From Syntrophaceae bacterium UBA6087 (GTDB lineage Bacteria > Desulfobacterota > Desulfomonilia > UBA1062), in contig DIXF01000005.1 of assembly GCA_002448235.1 (NCBI GenBank), positions 292,666-356,665 on the forward strand: 64,000 nucleotides of DNA, in the 5' to 3' direction. Position 1 is the stretch's first letter. Every line of letters starts with the position of its first letter. Below are positions 8,351 to 17,581 of the stretch, piece by piece. The notes under the pieces were generated by a model. That model searched no databases. It was not told the DNA's origin and saw only the letters and a list, made by a program, of their open reading frames with translations. The translations under genes were made by a program, and so were the position numbers.

Positions 8351-8629
8351 TTATTGCCCTTTGTTTTTAGCATCAGTTCGTACAGTTCGTCTTGTGCGTC
8401 CTTCTCTCTTGATTTCTTCAGCGTCCCATGGAGTAGGTTCTCCACTGTTCAGACCATCATGGATATCCTTTCTCAGCGCTTCGAGCCTGATTGCTCGTAT
8501 GCGGTCCTGTTCTTCCATGAGACGTAAAGCTTCTCGAACTACCTCGCTTGCTGAATTATACAGACCTGAGGCAACTTTCTGCTTTACCAAATCCTCAAGG
8601 TGAGGAGTCAGGCTAACATTCATTGGCAT
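8351..8629 (-). CDS. parD: ParD-family antitoxin (ribbon-helix-helix)
   Basis: Protein of 92 residues. The first half is a ribbon-helix-helix DNA-binding domain (MNVSLTPHLEDLVKQKV, then YNSASEVVREALRLMEEQD) that dimerises and represses its own promoter. The second half is a charged tail that would wrap the toxin. GGAGGTGTTCC lies upstream of the start at 8629 as ribosome site. It is the first gene of the pair and is autoregulated in known relatives. Confidence 0.85.
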   Translation of the reverse strand: MPMNVSLTPHLEDLVKQKVASGLYNSASEVVREALRLMEEQDRIRAIRLEALRKDIHDGLNSGEPTPWDAEEIKREGRTRRTVRTDAKNKGQ

Positions 8630-9263
8630 GGAACACCTCCGGTTTCTTTTATCGGCTTAAACTTCAATTGTCATAGTATGGCAAACATTGCTAATTGTCA
8701 ACATAACATGACAATACATCTCTGTGCCGATGAAGATATCGTTAAGCTCATTGCTCCATCATCCTGAGATCAAAGGAAACTTTCTGCGTCGTGCCAAGGA
8801 ATCTATACTTTGAGTTTTTGCAAAACAAGTATAGCTACCATTCGAGAACCTTCACTTTATACATCATAAAAGCGTATACAGTTCTATCATTTCTATGCTC
8901 TTCATAACGCTTCCCCGCTCTTTCTTCTTTACCGCTTATCACTGGTACAGTCTAGGAGGGGGTCACTATATTCAGGCTTTTTTTATTTATTGAGCGGGTA
9001 AGTATGAAATTTCCCTTACAAATATGTAATATTCAGATAAACTTACTGCAAACAGAATATGACATTAAAATTATTCCTAATGAAAGAGTAAGCCAGAATA
9101 GTTGCCAGCCTCGAAAAATATTTAAAGTGATTACATTTGCATGGAAATTTGCATGGAAAAAAGATACTTTCCGGTGCATTCATAAATACGTTAGAAAGGA
9201 TTCTTTCGACACAATTCAAAAGAGGCATCTATAAACTTGAATGTACCAGGAGAAAAGAGATCC
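8630..9263. other. Intergenic region with a dispersed repeat
   Basis: The toxin-antitoxin promoter must lie at its left end. One copy of the degenerate repeat is at 8737-8820. An open frame of 76 codons at 9004-9234 (plus) is AT-rich, unlike any family, and I do not accept it as a gene. The right end should hold the promoter of the glycosyltransferase gene. Confidence 0.5.
8737..8820 (+). repeat. Degenerate dispersed repeat, copy B
   Basis: GATATCGTTAAGCTCAT-GCTCCATCATCCTGAGAT, then AAAGGAAACTTTC, GTCGTGCCA and ATCTATACTTTGAG. The longest of the copies; it combines the segments seen separately near 6900 and 6970 and matches 21277-21350 in its first half. Confidence 0.55.
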
Positions 9264-10820
9264 ATGCAGAATGGTAAGATCATCATCTTTTTCGTAATGA
9301 CAGCCCTTTTCATCTGCATCTTCCTGAACAACAACCTCCCTTCGATCAACAACATGGAGGCCAGGAACTATATCACCGCACGCGAGATCCTGGAAAACGG
9401 TTCGTGGTTACTGCCCACAATGAACGGTGAACCTCGGATAGCCAAACCCCCGCTTCCTACTTGGATAACCGCCCTTGCCATGGTGTGGGCGGGCACGGAC
9501 GCCAACCTTACCACCAACAGAATCCCTGCCGGGATATGCGGGGCGCTTATGGCCCTATTCACCTTTCTGCTCGCCAGGAGGGTTTCAGGCAGCAAGGAGA
9601 TTGCTGTAAGCTCTGTCCTCATTCTTGCAACAGGACTGCTGTTCCTCTGGTCTGTGAGGAGAAATATTTGGGATATCTATACCCATATGGCCATGACAGG
9701 GGCTATATGGGCCTTGACGGAAGCTTTTATGCGGAAAGAGGGCAAAAACCTATTTTTTGCTCTTTTCTCATTCTTCATGGCCTTCTCATTCTGCAGCAAA
9801 GGACCCATTGCATTCGGGGTCATGTTTATTCCGTTTATGGTAAGCTATTGCATCGTCTACGGAACGAAAGGCCTGAGGGAAAACAAATGGGGCCTTGCTT
9901 TTGGTCTTGCCTTCTCAGTCATCCTTGCCTCGTCCTGGCCGTATTATGTATATCTCCACACGCCTCAGAATGCTCTGGCCGTGGCATCGAAAGAGGCAAC
10001 AAACTGGTTTACCTATCAAATCGAGGCACCCTGGTACTATCTGCTCAATCTCCACTGGGTATCGGGCATATGGCTTACTTTTCTCCTCTATGCCACCGTT
10101 GCACCGTTCATCCAAAAAAACTGGAGCAAAGAAGAGAAGCTCTATGTTTACTGGTTCATCCTTATCATTCTCATTCTTTCGGTTATCCCGGAAAAAAAGG
10201 TCCGTTACCTCCTGCCCGCCGTTATACCGGGTTCAATTATCACAGCGATAGCGGTATTTCGTTTGAGGGAAGCAGGCAGCCTGGCTTCGAGAGTAGTTTA
10301 TGGTCCTTTTTCATTCATTGTCGGCATCGCCTGTTTCGCGGGAGCAGGTGCGCTCTTATATTATTTTCCAGTAAATATTGCCATGATCCCTGGTGCCGTT
10401 GCTCTTGGAATTGCGGGCCTGGTAATCGTCTCCGATTTCCTTAGGAAGCGGACAAAAAATACACACCTGGCCGTCATAGCCGCAATGTGCCTATTGATTG
10501 TGTTAATAGCTCCATTGAGGCCGAAGCTCGTTCAAAAGGATCCTACACTGATGCTCATGGGTTTGCGGGAAATTCCGGAGCTTAAGGGGCGGGATTTCTA
10601 TTTTCTCGGGAGCCCTGCTGAGGAAATCATTTATGCCGCAGGAAGAAAGGTTCGGTCGATCGAGCCCGGTCAGATTCCGACACTGAAAGAAAACCGCTCT
10701 ATGGCTGTAATCATATCCGAAGCTCCGGTGAATGAGAAATATCTCGGTCTCACTCTTCTGGATACGATCAGGACAAAGGAATGGACGTTATATATGTATT
10801 CTTTTCAAAAGAATGGATAA
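9264..10820 (+). CDS. PMT/ArnT-like membrane glycosyltransferase (GT39)
   Basis: Integral membrane protein of 518 residues with a string of about ten hydrophobic helices. It belongs to the family that moves a sugar from a polyprenyl-phosphate carrier to a protein or lipid A on the periplasmic side. Near the N-terminus, NNMEARNYITAREIL carries the acidic residue of the first periplasmic loop, followed by SWLLPTMNGEPRIAKPPLPTW, the family's substrate loop. The soluble C-terminal part is small. The ATG at 9264 has AGGAGA at 9248-9253; a TTG at 9237 in frame is less likely. It opens the five-gene glycosylation block of the island together with the GT2 that could make its donor. Confidence 0.8.
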   Translation: MQNGKIIIFFVMTALFICIFLNNNLPSINNMEARNYITAREILENGSWLLPTMNGEPRIAKPPLPTWITALAMVWAGTDANLTTNRIPAGICGALMALFTFLLARRVSGSKEIAVSSVLILATGLLFLWSVRRNIWDIYTHMAMTGAIWALTEAFMRKEGKNLFFALFSFFMAFSFCSKGPIAFGVMFIPFMVSYCIVYGTKGLRENKWGLAFGLAFSVILASSWPYYVYLHTPQNALAVASKEATNWFTYQIEAPWYYLLNLHWVSGIWLTFLLYATVAPFIQKNWSKEEKLYVYWFILIILILSVIPEKKVRYLLPAVIPGSIITAIAVFRLREAGSLASRVVYGPFSFIVGIACFAGAGALLYYFPVNIAMIPGAVALGIAGLVIVSDFLRKRTKNTHLAVIAAMCLLIVLIAPLRPKLVQKDPTLMLMGLREIPELKGRDFYFLGSPAEEIIYAAGRKVRSIEPGQIPTLKENRSMAVIISEAPVNEKYLGLTLLDTIRTKEWTLYMYSFQKNG

Positions 10821-11041
10821 GGCAATTCTTAAATAGATGTTACGTAGAGTGACATCGGCTTTATTACCGGGATTGTTTCAAGCAGTGAAATGATGAAGTA
10901 TGGACATGATGCTACAGTTATCTACCTTCCCGCTATCCCTGTGGTCAGGAGATTCCGAAGCCATTGAGCAGGGAGGAAGAAACGATATTGTTAGAAATAA
11001 GCCCACACTTCCGAACCCATATAGATAAAGGGGGTAATGTT

Positions 11042-11779
11042 ATGAATGAACAGAATGTTCTTCTGAGCATAGTTATTCCATTCTATAACGAAGAAGAATC
11101 CCTGGAGGAAGTCTGTGTTGAGGTGCGCGAAGCCCTCTCGATAGCCCCTGACCTCTCATGGGAGGTCATCATGGTGGATGACGGCTCTACCGACCGGACA
11201 CCGCAGATCATGGACGGCCTAGTCGGGCAATATAAAAATTTCCGAGCCCTGCACCTTTCGCCGAACAGCGGGCAATCCGCTGCCTTGGAAGCAGGATTCG
11301 AGGCTGCGCGCGGAGGTTTTATCGCCACCCTTGACGGTGACGGACAGAATGATCCGGTGGATATCCTGCACCTGCTCGGCGAATGCAAGAGCAGAGGCGT
11401 CGACATGATGTGCGGCATAAGGCAGGAAAGGGCAGATGATTCACTGCGCCGGATTTCCAGCATCATCGCAAATCGTGTCCGCTCCGGAATTCTGAAGGAC
11501 AACATCACGGATGTCGGCTGTTCTATGCGGGTTTTTCGGAAAGATTGCATGAAACGCATCAGATTCTTCAGAAATGCCCACCGCTTCTTCCCGGCCCTCT
11601 TCATCATGGGCGGCTTTTCGGTAGCGGAGACCCCGGTAAACCACCGCCCGCGTCTGAAAGGGACGAGCAAATACGGTCGAGGGGTTAACAGCAGGCTTTG
11701 GGCCGGAATCGTAGATCTGGCAGGTGTTGCCTGGCTGAGAAAGAGGTCACTCAGGTATACAGTGAAGGAAAACGGATGA
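11042..11779 (+). CDS. GT2 glycosyltransferase, dolichyl/undecaprenyl-phosphate sugar synthase-like
   Basis: Protein of 245 residues with the GT-A fold: LSIVIPFYNEEES at the start, MVDDGSTDRT with the nucleotide-binding aspartates, and IATLDGDGQNDP for the metal-binding DXD-like motif. RPRLKGTSKYG near the end is typical of DPM/ArnC-like enzymes that load a sugar on polyprenyl phosphate. It lacks the two C-terminal membrane helices of ArnC-type relatives. The start at 11042 follows AAAGGGGGTA. It overlaps the next gene by ATGA. The product probably feeds the PMT-family transferases on either side. Confidence 0.85.
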   Translation: MNEQNVLLSIVIPFYNEEESLEEVCVEVREALSIAPDLSWEVIMVDDGSTDRTPQIMDGLVGQYKNFRALHLSPNSGQSAALEAGFEAARGGFIATLDGDGQNDPVDILHLLGECKSRGVDMMCGIRQERADDSLRRISSIIANRVRSGILKDNITDVGCSMRVFRKDCMKRIRFFRNAHRFFPALFIMGGFSVAETPVNHRPRLKGTSKYGRGVNSRLWAGIVDLAGVAWLRKRSLRYTVKENG

Positions 11780-12516
11780 GCATGGCATCCGAAAAAACGC
11801 TCATAGGAGATGTCGGCCGTATTGTTGTTGTTGCTGCCTTTTTTATCGGCCTTTCATTCCTTCTGCAGATATCCGAGGTCCGAAAGATACTCTTTGACTT
11901 AGATACCTTCAGAGTGCTGCTGCACGTAGGCGATTCATCTTCGGACTACCTGATTTCCGCTGTCTTTTTTGTCTTGGCCGGAAGTTGTCTCATTGCAATG
12001 GGCATTCCCAGACTGTGGGCAAGTGCTGTGGGCGGAGCCATTTATGGAGCGTTCATCGGCACTCTGCTCTCCATCCTAGCTTCACTGGTAGGGGCCTCGA
12101 TCCTCTATCATGTAGGGAAATATTTTCTCGCCCAGGTAGTTGAAAGGCGGATGGGGGAAAGGATGAAGCTCTGGCAAAAGCGTTTCCAGCAAAATGCATT
12201 CTGGTGGGTGTTGTATGCAAGGATTTTCCCCTTCTCCAACTCGACACTTCTGAGCCTGTTCTGTGGCTGTAACCGGGTGACCTTTTCGTCATACCTTCAA
12301 GGTTCCCTCCTGGGGTTTATTCCCCTTGCGGTAGCTTTTTCGGCATTCGGAAGTGGAGGCATCAAAGGCAATTTTTATCAGATTGGATTTGCTACAGCGA
12401 TCCTCAGCTCAGTAATCGTTATTCGAAGGCTGCTCAATAGAAGGATATCTCCACCTTCTGATGACAAAGGGCCACATCTCAGGGTTGCTGCAGAAGAACC
12501 TTTGAATAGACCCTAA
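11776..12516 (+). CDS. TVP38/TMEM64 (VTT-domain) membrane protein
   Basis: Membrane protein of 246 residues with about six hydrophobic segments. The central VTT/SNARE-assoc domain is recognisable by GIPRLWASAVGGAIYGAF followed by ASLVGASILYHVGKYF and, later, FPFSNSTLLSLFCG. The family (DedA/TVP38) is linked to lipid scrambling and recycling of the undecaprenyl carrier. Translation is coupled to the upstream GT2 by an ATGA overlap, which fits a role in carrier-lipid handling for that enzyme. The longer frame starting at 11698 runs inside the GT2 gene and is rejected as a start. Confidence 0.8.
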   Translation: MSMASEKTLIGDVGRIVVVAAFFIGLSFLLQISEVRKILFDLDTFRVLLHVGDSSSDYLISAVFFVLAGSCLIAMGIPRLWASAVGGAIYGAFIGTLLSILASLVGASILYHVGKYFLAQVVERRMGERMKLWQKRFQQNAFWWVLYARIFPFSNSTLLSLFCGCNRVTFSSYLQGSLLGFIPLAVAFSAFGSGGIKGNFYQIGFATAILSSVIVIRRLLNRRISPPSDDKGPHLRVAAEEPLNRP

Positions 12517-12778
12517 CTCATACCAGCGCTTAACTTTGTGTTCAGTCATGCGCTGAATGGTAGTATACCTTGGGTATTGCCCATTTCAATTATATCAGGG
12601 CTCGCAAACGGGCCGGAGCATGTCCTAAGCAACCGGCTTCTACAAGTCGATGATTCACCTTGTCAATAAGAGTTAGACCTTCAGAAGACTTGTTATTACT
12701 GCGAAAGGAAACATTATAAGGCATTAATATAGGTCTTCAGGCAGTAAAAAAATCGATAAAAGCCACTCGCAGCAGCAG

Positions 12779-13627
12779 ATGAGGAGGTTGACCTTTTTGT
12801 TCTTCACCGATCGTTTAGCTGTAAACAGGCAGATATATCTCTGCTACATTCTAAGTTTGCTTCTTCTATTATCAGGATGCGGGACGCTCAGTAACGGCAA
12901 GCGCTGGGGAGAAGACGTAACTCTCAGGCCGGGTTTGAATAAAGTCGGCACATCGGCATCAAACGCTTTGACTTCGCCGGCTTTTTACCTACCCGCAGCA
13001 GCAGCGCTACTTCTCCAGGTCGAGCATGCAGACAGCAGGATTTCCGACTGGGCACGTGAACATACTCCTGTCTATGGTTCCAATAGAAAAGCAGAAGATC
13101 GAAGCAATGACATCAGATCTATAACTGCATATATTATGTATTCGACTATGCTCGCAACCCCAAGCGGTAATGAGCCCGTTCCTTGGGGTACATCAAAGGC
13201 CAAAGGCATTTTAGTCCAGTATGGCGCCGTAGGTGTCAGTCACTTTTTTATCAGCAATCTTAAGGATGTTACAGGAAGAGATCGCCCGACCCATATTGAC
13301 GACCGGAGCTTTCCGGCAGGAAAGACACCAAGCGCTACAGCATTCACAACAATCTCTTACAGGAACATTGATACGATGAACCTTTCTCCACCGGTTAAGA
13401 CCACACTTAATATCGGTTTATACACCATATTGGCTGCTGAAGGCTGGAGTCAGGTCGAGGCAGGCTCACACTTCCCCGCTGATGTGCTCGCAGGCATATC
13501 AATCGCTTACTTCATCACTGCCTGCCTCAATGATTCATTTATGGGTCTGGATGCCGAAATGCAAGGTACACCGATTGCAGAAATTAACGGGAAGAACCTG
13601 TTTATCGGGTACTGCTGGAGATTCTAA
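12779..13627 (+). CDS. PAP2-like lipoprotein with degenerate active site
   Basis: Protein of 282 residues. A hydrophobic leader ends in a lipobox (LLLSGCGT, Cys34), so it is probably a lipoprotein. The remainder is a PAP2/type 2 phosphatidic-acid-phosphatase domain. Motif 1, K-x6-RP, is intact (Lys162, Arg169-Pro170). Motif 2, normally PSGH, reads PSAT (184-187), so the histidine acid is lost. Motif 3, normally SR-x5-H-x3-D, has Ser224-Gln225, His231 and Asp235, so the arginine is lost. Activity may therefore be altered. ATG 12779 is given, but TTG 12797, nine bases after GAGGAGG, is a real alternative. Neighbours suggest a polyprenyl-phosphate or lipid substrate. Confidence 0.75.
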   Translation: MRRLTFLFFTDRLAVNRQIYLCYILSLLLLLSGCGTLSNGKRWGEDVTLRPGLNKVGTSASNALTSPAFYLPAAAALLLQVEHADSRISDWAREHTPVYGSNRKAEDRSNDIRSITAYIMYSTMLATPSGNEPVPWGTSKAKGILVQYGAVGVSHFFISNLKDVTGRDRPTHIDDRSFPAGKTPSATAFTTISYRNIDTMNLSPPVKTTLNIGLYTILAAEGWSQVEAGSHFPADVLAGISIAYFITACLNDSFMGLDAEMQGTPIAEINGKNLFIGYCWRF

Positions 13628-13687
13628 GAGCACAATTAAGCCTGCATAATTTGAGAAAGAGTAATAAGGCCCTATTCCTGGCATATT

Positions 13688-15379
13688 GTGAGAAATAATC
13701 ATGAAACAAGCATGCTTTCTGTTCCACTCTGGGTTATATTCTTTGCTCTCCTTACCGTTGTTTCAATTCTTACTCGATCATACTTGCCCATCGATGAGAC
13801 GAGGTATGTTTCTGTTGCATGGGATATGTGGCTGCACGGCAGCTTCCTTGTTCCACGCTTAAACGGCAACCTCTACAGTGACAAGCCGCCACTTCTATTC
13901 TGGCTGTTTCAGTTGGGATGGGCGGTTTTTGGTGTAAATGATACCTGGCCTCGGATTGTACCGCCAATATTCGGAGCGACAAGCCTGTCTATGACGGCAA
14001 CAATAGCCCGCAAGCTTTGGCCTGACAGAACGGCGATTGCCGATCTCGCTCCCCTCATAGCCATAAGCAGCCTCCTGTGGATGATTTTTATGTCTGCCAC
14101 TATGTTCGATATGCTTATTGTATTCTTTACTCTGCTCGGAGTCATTGGAATCATTCATAGCTGGAGAAGCTCGGGCCTCAAGGGATGGTTCATCTTGGGT
14201 GCTGCAATAGGGCTAGGAATACTTGCCAAAGGACCGGTCATTCTTCTGCACACACTCCCTCCAGCTCTCCTGGCTCCATGGTGGGCTATCGAGCACCGGC
14301 CCAAGCATTGGTTATCCTGGTATGCCGGGATAGTATTAGCGGTAATCATAGGAATTATTATAGCACTGGCTTGGGCTATCCCTGCAGCTAAAATCGGAGG
14401 AGAACAGTATTCTCAAGCTATCTTTTGGGGCCAGTCGGCCGGAAGGGTTGTGGCGTCCTTCGCGCATAATCGTCCTCTATGGTGGTACCTGCCTCTACTT
14501 CCGGTGATATTATTTCCTTGGCTGCTCTGGCCTGCCTTGTGGAGATCTTTCAGATCATCAGCTAAACAGCCCTCATCGTGTGCTATCCGCTTTTGTCTGG
14601 CATGGATTGTTCCCGTGTTCATCATCTTTTCCTTGATCAGCGGCAAACAGCCCCATTATCTGCTTCCGATATTTCCTGCATTTGCACTGCTTGCATCCCA
14701 AGCACTGGACAGGGCAGGAGAATACAGCTCATGGGATCCGGTCTTACCCGCTCTCTTTATTATTTTTGTTGGTTGTATACTGGTTCTACATGGGCTGTTC
14801 CCTCTTTCCCCTGGCCTTACCTGGGCGCTATCGAGGGTAAGCCCATACTATGGAATTATTCTTATTGCTTCTGCTCTCATGCAATATGCCTTATATCTCA
14901 TGAAAGACAATCTCCGCCCAGCACTTATGGCCGCCTTGGGTATATTGTTCGTGATAGTAATCCACTTAGCTTCCATAGGCATTTTCAGCTGTTATGACAT
15001 GCGGAATCCAAGCTTATACGTCGCCAGGTTACAGAGCGAGAATGCCGCTGTCTGTTATGTGGGCAAGTACCACGGAATTTTCAATTTCCTGGGGAGATTA
15101 CAGAAACCGCTGGAAGTTATCCGGAAAGATCAGGTTCGACAATGGGCAATCGATCATCCAGGGGGCTATGTTATAGATGGTGAAGAGCGCTTGGATGTAG
15201 AACCGGGCCTATGGCCTGAATACCAATGTACATACGGGCGCCATATTCTCAAGATCTGGAATAGCAACTCAATTGTCGTTGGTCAACACCAGATGAATCA
15301 AGAAGTGGTACCGGCTTTTTTGGACAGGATGATAGGTGGTTCTCGCACAAGAAAGATTGCTCTGATTTGCAAGTATTGA
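13688..15379 (+). CDS. PMT/ArnT-like membrane glycosyltransferase (GT39)
   Basis: Second PMT_2-family protein of the island, 563 residues, with about eleven membrane helices. The N-terminal loop has LPIDETRYVSVAWDM (acidic pair DE, as in ArnT) and FLVPRLNGNLYSDKPPLLFW, the family's substrate motif; a later loop has SGKQPHYLLPIFPAF. ArnT moves aminoarabinose to lipid A; the acceptor here is not known. The start is GTG 13688 or ATG 13712, neither with a strong ribosome site. It is 60 bases after the PAP2 gene and likely co-transcribed with it. Confidence 0.85.
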   Translation: MRNNHETSMLSVPLWVIFFALLTVVSILTRSYLPIDETRYVSVAWDMWLHGSFLVPRLNGNLYSDKPPLLFWLFQLGWAVFGVNDTWPRIVPPIFGATSLSMTATIARKLWPDRTAIADLAPLIAISSLLWMIFMSATMFDMLIVFFTLLGVIGIIHSWRSSGLKGWFILGAAIGLGILAKGPVILLHTLPPALLAPWWAIEHRPKHWLSWYAGIVLAVIIGIIIALAWAIPAAKIGGEQYSQAIFWGQSAGRVVASFAHNRPLWWYLPLLPVILFPWLLWPALWRSFRSSAKQPSSCAIRFCLAWIVPVFIIFSLISGKQPHYLLPIFPAFALLASQALDRAGEYSSWDPVLPALFIIFVGCILVLHGLFPLSPGLTWALSRVSPYYGIILIASALMQYALYLMKDNLRPALMAALGILFVIVIHLASIGIFSCYDMRNPSLYVARLQSENAAVCYVGKYHGIFNFLGRLQKPLEVIRKDQVRQWAIDHPGGYVIDGEERLDVEPGLWPEYQCTYGRHILKIWNSNSIVVGQHQMNQEVVPAFLDRMIGGSRTRKIALICKY

Positions 15380-15686
15380 TACTGTGAGAGGCCTCAGGCT
15401 GGCGCTTATTTCGGTTTGATCAGAATATCTTAACTTTCTGAGGGAATAGTAAATTAAAGATCTCTATAAGGGCCGTTCAGGCTCATGAAACTTATGATTT
15501 CAGAAGAAATATATAATTTGGAACATTGCATAAAGAGAAGCTATTTCTATGGCTTGCCGGAAATTATAACATAAGGATAATCAAGGCTACAATCCATAGG
15601 CAGCTACCCTTTTCAGATAAGATCTGATCCGGCTTATATAAAACCCTTCACAATAATAGCCATTCTATGTAAGCTTCAGGGAAGCC
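15380..15686. other. Intergenic region with a dispersed repeat
   Basis: Bases 15460-15514 (TCTCTATAAGGGCC, then GCTCATGAAACTTATGAT and AGAAGAAATATATAA) resemble 21186-21241 closely in order and spacing. Otherwise I see only the likely promoter region of the antiporter gene. Confidence 0.45.
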
Positions 15687-17141
15687 GTGGAAACATATAT
15701 TATCATCACATCCCTTCTCTTGCTGTTGAGCATACTGGCCAGCAAGATATCCGACCGTTTCGGCATACCCGCGCTTCTGGTCTTCCTGATCCTCGGCATG
15801 CTCGCAGGGTCTGAAGGAATCGGCGGCATCTATTTTGATAACCACACTCTTGCGCAGTCTGTCGGCGTGGTCGCGCTTTCGCTTATCCTTTTCTCAAGCG
15901 GGCTCAGCACACAATGGCAGAGTGTGCGCCCCATATTTGCGTGGGGGTTTATCCTTTCCACTTTCGGCGTCATCATAACGGCCCTCGTCGTAGGGCTGTT
16001 TGCCACAATGGTGCTCGGGTTCACCCTGAAGGAAGGCCTGCTCCTGGGCGCCATCGTCTCTTCAACGGATGCGGCAGCTGTGTTCTCAATCCTGAGATCG
16101 AAAGGCATCAGTCTCAAAGGTCGGCTCAGGCCCCTCCTGGAATTCGAATCGGGCAGCAATGATCCCATGGCGGTCCTCCTGACCATCGGTATGATACAGG
16201 TGATTACGCAGCCCGATGCCTCATTGCCCGGCAGCATCAGACTCTTTTTCCTCCAGATGTCGCTGGGAGTATTATTTGGGTATGTGATGGGCTGGTGCAT
16301 CCCTTTCCTCGTAAACCGTCTTAAACTTGGCTACGAAGGGCTTTACACGGTCCTTACCCTGGCTCTTGCCCTTTTCACCTACAGTCTAACCAACATGCTG
16401 GGCGGCAACGGCTTCCTCGCTGTTTATCTTGCAGGGATCATTGCAGGCAACAGCAGCCTCATTCACAAACGGAGCCTGTTGCATTTCCATGACGGGCTTG
16501 CATGGCTCATGCAGATCACCATGTTCCTTACCCTGGGCCTGCTCGTATTTCCTTCCCACCTCGTTCCGCTTATGGGCGTGAGCCTGCTGATTGCCGCCTG
16601 CCTGATGTTTGTCGCCCGGCCTTTAGCGATCTTCCTCAGCCTGCTTCCCAGTCCATTCACCCTGAGGGAAAAAACCTTTATCTCATGGGTCGGCCTGCGC
16701 GGCTCTGTCCCCATCATCCTGGCCACTTTCCCGCTTCTGGCCGGAATCCCCCAGGCTGAAATGATTTTCAACGTGATCTTCTTCGTGGTGCTTACCTCTG
16801 TGATCCTGCAGGGGACCTCCATTCAGAGGGTGGCGAAGTGGCTAGGGGTGGATGCTCCTTTACAGGAGCAGCGCATCTATCCCATCGAATTCAACCCTGA
16901 CAGCGGCTTCAAGAGCGAGCTTAACGATCTGATTATTCCGGCTGGTTCGAAGGTAGTGGGGAAAAAGCTCGTCGAACTGAGACTTCCGCCGAATTCCCTG
17001 ATTGTACTCATAGTCAGGGGGAAAGAGTACATCCTTCCCAGTGGGGCGACATCTCTGGCAGAGGGTGATACGCTGCTCATCCTGGCCGACAGGGATGTTT
17101 TTGCCAGAATAGCTTCCGTGGTTAATACGAAGGTACCTTAG
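15687..17141 (+). CDS. CPA1-type K+/H+ antiporter with TrkA_C domain (NhaP2/CvrA-like)
   Basis: Inner-membrane protein of 484 residues that would exchange K+ or Na+ for protons. Twelve or so helices include the family motifs AIVSSTDAAAVFSIL and FESGSNDPMAVLL, the latter with the ND pair of the ion site, and WVGLRGSVPIILATFP. Residues from about 400 form a TrkA_C (RCK_C) domain: IPAGSKVVGKKLVELRLP, then GATSLAEGDTLLILAD, which in relatives binds nucleotides or c-di-AMP and gates transport. The start is GTG 15687 after CAGGGA. It is followed by a convergent PII-DUF1538 operon, another set with a predicted membrane-transport theme. Confidence 0.9.
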   Translation: METYIIITSLLLLLSILASKISDRFGIPALLVFLILGMLAGSEGIGGIYFDNHTLAQSVGVVALSLILFSSGLSTQWQSVRPIFAWGFILSTFGVIITALVVGLFATMVLGFTLKEGLLLGAIVSSTDAAAVFSILRSKGISLKGRLRPLLEFESGSNDPMAVLLTIGMIQVITQPDASLPGSIRLFFLQMSLGVLFGYVMGWCIPFLVNRLKLGYEGLYTVLTLALALFTYSLTNMLGGNGFLAVYLAGIIAGNSSLIHKRSLLHFHDGLAWLMQITMFLTLGLLVFPSHLVPLMGVSLLIAACLMFVARPLAIFLSLLPSPFTLREKTFISWVGLRGSVPIILATFPLLAGIPQAEMIFNVIFFVVLTSVILQGTSIQRVAKWLGVDAPLQEQRIYPIEFNPDSGFKSELNDLIIPAGSKVVGKKLVELRLPPNSLIVLIVRGKEYILPSGATSLAEGDTLLILADRDVFARIASVVNTKVP

Positions 17142-17236
17142 GCGAACTCCAATTTGATGAACATCTTTAATAAGTGCACGATAAATGCTTCATAGGTTTT
17201 GCATTTTCTTACCATAGCAAACGATGTCCCGTGATT

Positions 17237-17575
17237 TTATTTCCCGATCTCTTGTAAGAGCTGCGCTGCTCCGACCACTTTTTCAACAGGAACGACAAAC
17301 GCAATCCCCTCGCCGGGTTTGCTCAGGTTCGTGTCCCGCATGATCGCATCGAGGATATGATCGCTCTGGTCGGAATAGGTGACGGTCAGAACTATCTCTT
17401 TTTCCGGTTCGATCGGAATGCCCAGTATCTTCTGCTTTTCGTGAATGCCCGAACCGCGACCGAACATGATGGTTCCTCCATGGGCACCGGCTTTTACCGA
17501 CGATTCCAGCACCTTGTTCCCCCACCCCTTCCTCACGATGGTAACGATCAGAGAGATATTCGACATCTGCTTCAC
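17237..17575 (-). CDS. PII-like signalling protein linked to DUF1538
   Basis: Protein of 112 residues in the GlnB/PII superfamily: ISLIVTIVRKGWGNKVLE for the first strand and helix, GGTIMFGRGSG in the T-loop region, and EKEIVLTVTYSDQSDHILDAI then GIAFVVPVEKVVG for the second half. The loop lacks the tyrosine that GlnB uses for uridylylation. It starts 6 bases after the second DUF1538 gene and ends that operon, so it probably senses a nucleotide or metabolite and controls these membrane proteins. This role is inferred from gene order. Confidence 0.8.
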   Translation of the reverse strand: MKQMSNISLIVTIVRKGWGNKVLESSVKAGAHGGTIMFGRGSGIHEKQKILGIPIEPEKEIVLTVTYSDQSDHILDAIMRDTNLSKPGEGIAFVVPVEKVVGAAQLLQEIGK

Positions 17576-17581
17576 CCCTTT

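Noticed and set aside
9004..9234. 76-codon frame before the glycosyltransferase gene
   Set aside because: AT-rich, no family resemblance and no clear ribosome site.
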